Part shown: piece by piece, positions 52,428 through 56,169 of the stretch
How positions within the stretch are numbered: the stretch's first letter is position 1
How the letters are laid out: the number at the start of each line of letters is the position of its first letter
NCBI GenBank assembly: GCA_005240145.1
Contig: SBAS01000108.1
Location: 1-56,169 of the forward strand
Direction of reading: 5' to 3'
DNA from: Nitrosomonadales bacterium
Lineage (GTDB): Bacteria > Pseudomonadota > Gammaproteobacteria > Burkholderiales > SG8-39
DNA length: 56,169 bases
Notes under the pieces: model-generated
Told to the model about the DNA's origin: nothing
Database searches by the model: none
What the model saw: only the letters and a program-made list of their open reading frames with translations
Translations under genes and position numbers: made by a program

Positions 52428-53836
52428 TTCGGCTTCGCGGCCGGCTTGGTCTGCGCAACCGAGGGCGCCTGGCCCTTGACCGGCCCGCCTTTCAAGAACG
52501 CGACGGACTGCACGAGCTGGAAATCCTCCTTCGATCCCAGTTCGATCGGCTTGGGCGGCTCGGAGGTCGCGGGCGATGGCGCCGGGGCGGGTTTCGCCTG
52601 CGGCGCGCCAGCCTTGGCGGGATCCTTTTCGCCGTTACCGAGGTGCCGGCTGAGGTCCGCTTCGCGCACGCGCGCGGCGAGCGTCGCGCCGGGTTCGTCG
52701 ATGATCAGGTCGGGCGTGATGCCTTTGGCCTGGATCGAGCGGCCGCTCGGCGTGTAATAGCGCGCAGTGGTGAGCTTGATGGCGGTGTTGTTGCCCAGGG
52801 GCATGATGGTTTGCACCGAGCCCTTGCCGAAGGTCTGCGTGCCGATCAGGGTGGCGCGCTTGTGATCCTGCAGCGCGCCGGCGACGATTTCCGAAGCCGA
52901 GGCCGAGCCGCCGTTCACCAGCACCACCATCGGCACGGTCTTCACCGCGGCGGGCAGGTTCTTCATCATGTCGTCCTTGGCGCCGCGCAGGTAGTCGTCG
53001 TTGGTCGCGTAGTACTTCTTGCGCGCATCTTCCGTGCGGCCGTCGGTCGAGACGACCAGCGCCTTGGTCGGCAGGAAGGCGGCCGAGATGGCGACCGCGC
53101 CGTACAGCAGGCCGCCCGGATCGTTGCGCAGGTCGAGCACCAGGCCCTTGATCGGCCCCTGCTTGAACAGCGTATCGAGATGGCGCGCGAGGCTCTCCGG
53201 CGTGGCTTCCTGGAACTGCGCGACGCGAACCCAGGCATAGCCGGGCTCGAACATCTTGGATTTCACGCTCTGCACCCGGATCACCGCGCGCGTCAGCGTG
53301 ACCACGATCGGCTGCGGCTCGCCCTTGCGTGCGATGGTGAGCGTGATCTGCGTGCCCGCCTTGCCGCGCATGCGCTTGACCGCGTCGTTGAGCGTCATGC
53401 CCTTGACCTGCGTGTCGTCCAGCTTGACGATCAGGTCGCCGGGTTTGACCCCGGCGCGGAACGCGGGGGTGTCTTCAATCGGCGACACTACCTTGACGAG
53501 GCCGTCTTCCATGCTGACTTCGATGCCCAGGCCGCCGAACTGGCCCTGCGTGCCGACCTGCAGCTCCCGGAACGCTTCGGCGTCCAGGTAGGCCGAGTGC
53601 GGATCGAGGCCGGCGAGCATGCCGTTGATCGCTTCGGTGATGAGCTTCTTGTCTTCGACCGGCTCGACGTAGTTCTGCTTGATCGCACCGAACACCTCGG
53701 TGAAGGAGCGCAGCTCCTCGACCGGCAGCGGCGAGCGCGTGGCGAGTTGCCCGATCGCCTGGAAGTTCAGGCTGACCAGTATTCCGGCCACCACGCCCAG
53801 TGCGATCAAGCCGAAATTCTTGAATCTTCCGCTCAT
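52424..53836 (-). CDS. ctpA: S41-family C-terminal processing peptidase
   Basis: The 470-residue protease has an N-terminal membrane anchor (FGLIALGVVAGILVSLNF), a PDZ domain (about 95-175; GLGIEVSMEDGLVKVVSPIE) and the S41 catalytic Ser and Lys in NGGSASASEIVAGAL and TFGKGSVQ. The C-terminal tail is Pro/Ala/Lys-rich. It degrades periplasmic proteins and in related bacteria regulates murein hydrolases. The order gpmA-envC-ctpA-moeB is a known betaproteobacterial arrangement. Confidence 0.93.
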   Translation of the reverse strand: MSGRFKNFGLIALGVVAGILVSLNFQAIGQLATRSPLPVEELRSFTEVFGAIKQNYVEPVEDKKLITEAINGMLAGLDPHSAYLDAEAFRELQVGTQGQFGGLGIEVSMEDGLVKVVSPIEDTPAFRAGVKPGDLIVKLDDTQVKGMTLNDAVKRMRGKAGTQITLTIARKGEPQPIVVTLTRAVIRVQSVKSKMFEPGYAWVRVAQFQEATPESLARHLDTLFKQGPIKGLVLDLRNDPGGLLYGAVAISAAFLPTKALVVSTDGRTEDARKKYYATNDDYLRGAKDDMMKNLPAAVKTVPMVVLVNGGSASASEIVAGALQDHKRATLIGTQTFGKGSVQTIMPLGNNTAIKLTTARYYTPSGRSIQAKGITPDLIIDEPGATLAARVREADLSRHLGNGEKDPAKAGAPQAKPAPAPSPATSEPPKPIELGSKEDFQLVQSVAFLKGGPVKGQAPSVAQTKPAAKPN

Positions 53837-55011
53837 TTAAGTTTCACCCACGATAGGGGGTCGAAAGGCCGGCCCAGATGCCGTAATTCAAAGTATAGAC
53901 CTGTTTGCTCGTTGCCCCCGCTCTGTCCGACCGTTGCCAGAGGCTCGCCTAGCGTAACCGCATCCCCCGTCTGTTTGAGTAAGGATTCGTTATTGCCGTA
54001 GATCGACAGATAGGCCTCGCCATGGTCCACGATCAGCAGGTTGCCGAATCCCCGCATCCAATCGGCATAGACCACGCGGCCGGCGCCCACCGCACGCACT
54101 TGTTCACCTTCCGGGGCGCGGATGAAGACACCTTTGGCGGAAACACCCCCCTCGTTGCGTAGAGTACCGAAGCGCCCCGCAAGTTCCCCGCGCACCGGCA
54201 GGAGCAACCGACCCTTGAGGGTTGAAAACACGCTGTCCGCGGCGACCGAGCCCGCCTCGGGTACCGCGGTCACGCGCGCATAGCCGGCGCCGGGCCGCGC
54301 CGCCAGCACTTTGCCGATTTCCTGCACCAGGCGCGCGAGGCGCGATTCGTCCGCCACCAGCACCTGGATGCGTTTCTTCGCGCTGCGGATCTCGAGCGCG
54401 ATGCGCTCGAGCAGGCGGCGGTGTTCGCGCCGTTCGCGCAGCAGCTCCCCGCGGTCGTGGCGCGAGCGCGCTTCGAGCGCCGCCAGTTCGAGCGCCTTGG
54501 CCTCCGAAGCGGATTTCAGGCGGGTGATTTCCGCCAGCCCGAGGCGGTGGGATTCGATCATCTGCGCTGCCGCGCGCGAGATGTAGGTCAGGTAGTGCAG
54601 CTTGCGCGCCGCGTCCGCGAGGTCCTCCCCCGAGAGCGCGAGCCGCACGAACTCGGGCGTCGCGCCGGCGATGCCCGCGACCGCGCGCGCGGCGAGCAGA
54701 CGAGCGAGCGCGCTCTGGCCGGATTCCTGCGCGCGTTCCGCCTCGGCCCGGCGCGCGCCGAACCCGGCGATCGCGGCGCGCGCCGCGATCGCCTCGCCTT
54801 CCAGCGCGCGCAGTGCGCGGTTGGCGTCCGAGATGGCGACTTCGGAGGCGCGCAGCGCATCGCGCGCCTCGCGCCGGTCGGATTCGCGCTCTTCGAGTTC
54901 CGTCCTGAGCGAATCGATGCGCGCGCGCAGTGCGGCGAGGTCCTCTTCCCGCGTCGCAGCCTGCGCCGTTGCCGCGGCGAGCAGAAACGCGAGGAGCAGG
55001 ACTTTGTTCAG
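53833..55011 (-). CDS. envC: Murein hydrolase activator EnvC
   Basis: The 392-residue product has a signal peptide ([17 protein letters not shown]), a long coiled coil (about 20-260) and a degenerate LytM/M23 domain ([46 protein letters not shown]). The catalytic zinc residues of active M23 peptidases are absent, as in EnvC, which activates amidases at the septum. The signal peptide is only reached from a CTG at 55011 overlapping the gpmA stop (CTGA); the first usual start codon in frame is the GTG at 54648, which would cut off the signal and most of the coiled coil. Confidence 0.88.
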   Translation of the reverse strand: MNKVLLLAFLLAAATAQAATREEDLAALRARIDSLRTELEERESDRREARDALRASEVAISDANRALRALEGEAIAARAAIAGFGARRAEAERAQESGQSALARLLAARAVAGIAGATPEFVRLALSGEDLADAARKLHYLTYISRAAAQMIESHRLGLAEITRLKSASEAKALELAALEARSRHDRGELLRERREHRRLLERIALEIRSAKKRIQVLVADESRLARLVQEIGKVLAARPGAGYARVTAVPEAGSVAADSVFSTLKGRLLLPVRGELAGRFGTLRNEGGVSAKGVFIRAPEGEQVRAVGAGRVVYADWMRGFGNLLIVDHGEAYLSIYGNNESLLKQTGDAVTLGEPLATVGQSGGNEQTGLYFELRHLGRPFDPLSWVKLK

Positions 55012-55748
55012 GTTTTGGCTTTTCCCTGCGCGGCCACCGCGGCGACCCGCTTGGCTATTTCCCCCGCGTCGCCGAGGTAGTAGTGCCGGAGCGCCCGCAG
55101 CCCGTCGTCGAGTTCGTAGACCAGCGGCACGCCCGTCGGTACGTTCAGCGCGACGATGTCCGCATCTGACACGCCATCGAGGTGCTTGATCAGCGCGCGC
55201 AGCGAGTTGCCGTGCGCGGCGACGAGCACGCGGCGGCCCGCGCGCAGCGCCGGCGCGATGCTGTCATTCCAGAACGGAATCACGCGCGCCACCGTGTCCT
55301 TCAGGCATTCGGTCCTGGGGACGGCGATCCCGGTGTAGCGCGGGTCGCGGCTTTCATGGCGCGGGTCGCCGGGTTCCAGCGCCGGCGGCGGCGTGTCGTA
55401 GCTGCGGCGCCAGACGAGCACCTGCGCCTCGCCGAACTTCGCCGCCGTCTCGGCCTTGTTGAGGCCTTGCAGCGCGCCGTAATGGCGCTCGTTCAGGCGC
55501 CAGTCCTTGGCCACGGGGAGCCAGAGCTGGTCGAGTTCCTCCAACGCGAGATGCAGCGTGCGGATCGCGCGCTTGAGCACCGAGGTGTAGGCGATGTCGA
55601 AGGCGTAGCCTTCGCTCTTGAGGAGGCGGCCCGCGCTGCGCGCTTCCTCGAGGCCCTGCGCCGATAGATCGACGTCGGTCCAGCCGGTAAAGCGGTTTTC
55701 GCGGTTCCAGCCCGATTCACCATGGCGCAGCAGCACGAGCTTGTGCAT
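55008..55748 (-). CDS. gpmA: 2,3-bisphosphoglycerate-dependent phosphoglycerate mutase
   Basis: GpmA interconverts 3- and 2-phosphoglycerate. The 246-residue protein has the catalytic phosphohistidine motif [35 protein letters not shown] and [13 protein letters not shown] with the second His. The length and motifs fit the cofactor-dependent class. A minus-strand TATAAT at 55761-55756 ends seven bases before the ATG. The stop overlaps the envC start. Confidence 0.96.
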   Translation of the reverse strand: MHKLVLLRHGESGWNRENRFTGWTDVDLSAQGLEEARSAGRLLKSEGYAFDIAYTSVLKRAIRTLHLALEELDQLWLPVAKDWRLNERHYGALQGLNKAETAAKFGEAQVLVWRRSYDTPPPALEPGDPRHESRDPRYTGIAVPRTECLKDTVARVIPFWNDSIAPALRAGRRVLVAAHGNSLRALIKHLDGVSDADIVALNVPTGVPLVYELDDGLRALRHYYLGDAGEIAKRVAAVAAQGKAKT

Positions 55749-55755
55749 GCGCTGA

Positions 55756-55763
55756 ATTATAAT
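55756..55763. promoter_or_regulatory. Palindromic bidirectional -10 element (ATTATAAT)
   Basis: ATTATAAT reads the same on both strands, so one 8-base sequence provides a perfect TATAAT for gpmA (55761-55756) and for the rhodanese gene (55758-55763). Both start codons are 6-7 bases away, suggesting two leaderless mRNAs that start 22 bases apart in opposite directions. No clear -35 is visible on either side. Confidence 0.5.
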
Positions 55764-55769
55764 GCGCGC

Positions 55770-56169
55770 ATGACTATGGAATTCATCAACAAGAACATCT
55801 TCATCATCGTGGTGGCGCTCATTTCCGGCGGCATGCTGATCTGGCCGCTCGTGCGCCGCAGCGCCGGCGGACCCTGGGTCAATACGCTCGCCGCGACGCA
55901 ACTCATCAACCGCAGCGATGCGCTCGTCATCGACCTGCGCAGCAGCGAGGAGTACGGCAAGGGCCACATCCTCGGCGCGAGGAACATCCCGCTTGCCGAT
56001 CTCGAGCAGCGCGCCGGCGAACTCGACAAGCACAAGACGAAGCCGCTGATCCTGCATTGCGGCGACGGCAATCGCGCCGGCGGCGCGGTGGCGACGCTGC
56101 GCAAGAAAGGCTTCGACAGCGTGCACAACCTTGCCGGCGGCTACACCGCCTGGCAGCAGGCCGGCCTGC
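55770..56169 (+). CDS. Membrane-anchored rhodanese-like protein, partial at window end
   Basis: The frame is open to the end of the window (133 codons). It has an N-terminal membrane anchor ([20 protein letters not shown]) and a rhodanese domain ([20 protein letters not shown] at about 51-70 and the active-site loop [13 protein letters not shown] with catalytic Cys). Such proteins carry sulfane sulfur. In betaproteobacteria this gene usually precedes grxC and secB, which would lie beyond the window. An ATG at 55776 is an alternative start. Confidence 0.9.
   Translation, partial: MTMEFINKNIFIIVVALISGGMLIWPLVRRSAGGPWVNTLAATQLINRSDALVIDLRSSEEYGKGHILGARNIPLADLEQRAGELDKHKTKPLILHCGDGNRAGGAVATLRKKGFDSVHNLAGGYTAWQQAGL

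Overview
The window is a GC-rich bacterial chromosome segment, most likely from an aerobic betaproteobacterium. The support is indirect: the gene orders dapF-DUF484-xerC, ahcY-metF and gpmA-envC-ctpA-moeB are typical of that class, ahcY carries an SAH riboswitch on its leader, and the cell envelope genes are Gram-negative (two LpxL-type acyltransferases, EnvC, SlmA). I saw no rRNA, no convincing tRNA and no CRISPR array.

Layout. 1-5300: a FadR-type GntR regulator with a palindromic operator, a 40-codon ORF, a PuuD-type urate oxidase, an SsuABC-type ABC transporter and a xanthine-guanine phosphoribosyltransferase, which read together as purine/urate uptake and salvage. 5300-13700: housekeeping and metabolic genes (CCA-adding enzyme, Nu-class GST, cyclase-family hydrolase, diheme cytochrome c, MidA-like methyltransferase, pteridine reductase, TtcA, DUF3750, MFS, GNAT). 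13704-16505: an MFS transporter divergent from an alanine-glyoxylate-type aminotransferase that carries an N-terminal helix-turn-helix domain; a perfect palindrome lies between them inside the promoter. 16506-19040: metF and ahcY with the riboswitch. 19040-22750: an accessory island of solo, paired, chimeric and broken toxin-antitoxin genes with repeat hairpins. 22741-32820: membrane and envelope genes, metK, two LpxL paralogues, an oxidoreductase, dapF, DUF484, xerC, rlmI. 32819-33613: a RAYT (REP-associated transposase) bounded by inverted copies of a repeat that recurs elsewhere in the window. 33667-36914: a CobW-family metallochaperone plus a MacB-like ABC pair and a DUF3299 protein, resembling known zinc-starvation clusters. 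36881-37519: CWC protein, zinc-finger anti-sigma factor and an internally deleted ECF sigma gene. 37551-39701: argB, HAD nucleotidase, slmA. 39727-51477: an IS91-like remnant, then a long minus-strand operon (class III aminotransferase, DppABCDF-type transporter, threonine aldolase, APH-fold kinase, DUF2817 peptidase) divergent from an AstE/aspartoacylase-like hydrolase. 51678-56169: moeB, ctpA, envC, gpmA and the start of a rhodanese gene.

The strongest candidates for undescribed biology are the aminotransferase with a fused DNA-binding domain and its shared operator, the operon combining an APH-fold kinase, a class III PLP enzyme and a threonine aldolase behind a peptide transporter, and a recurrent start architecture: -10 boxes placed 5-7 bases before the start codon (leaderless mRNAs), and genes whose only plausible start is a CTG overlapping the previous stop codon (CTGA).
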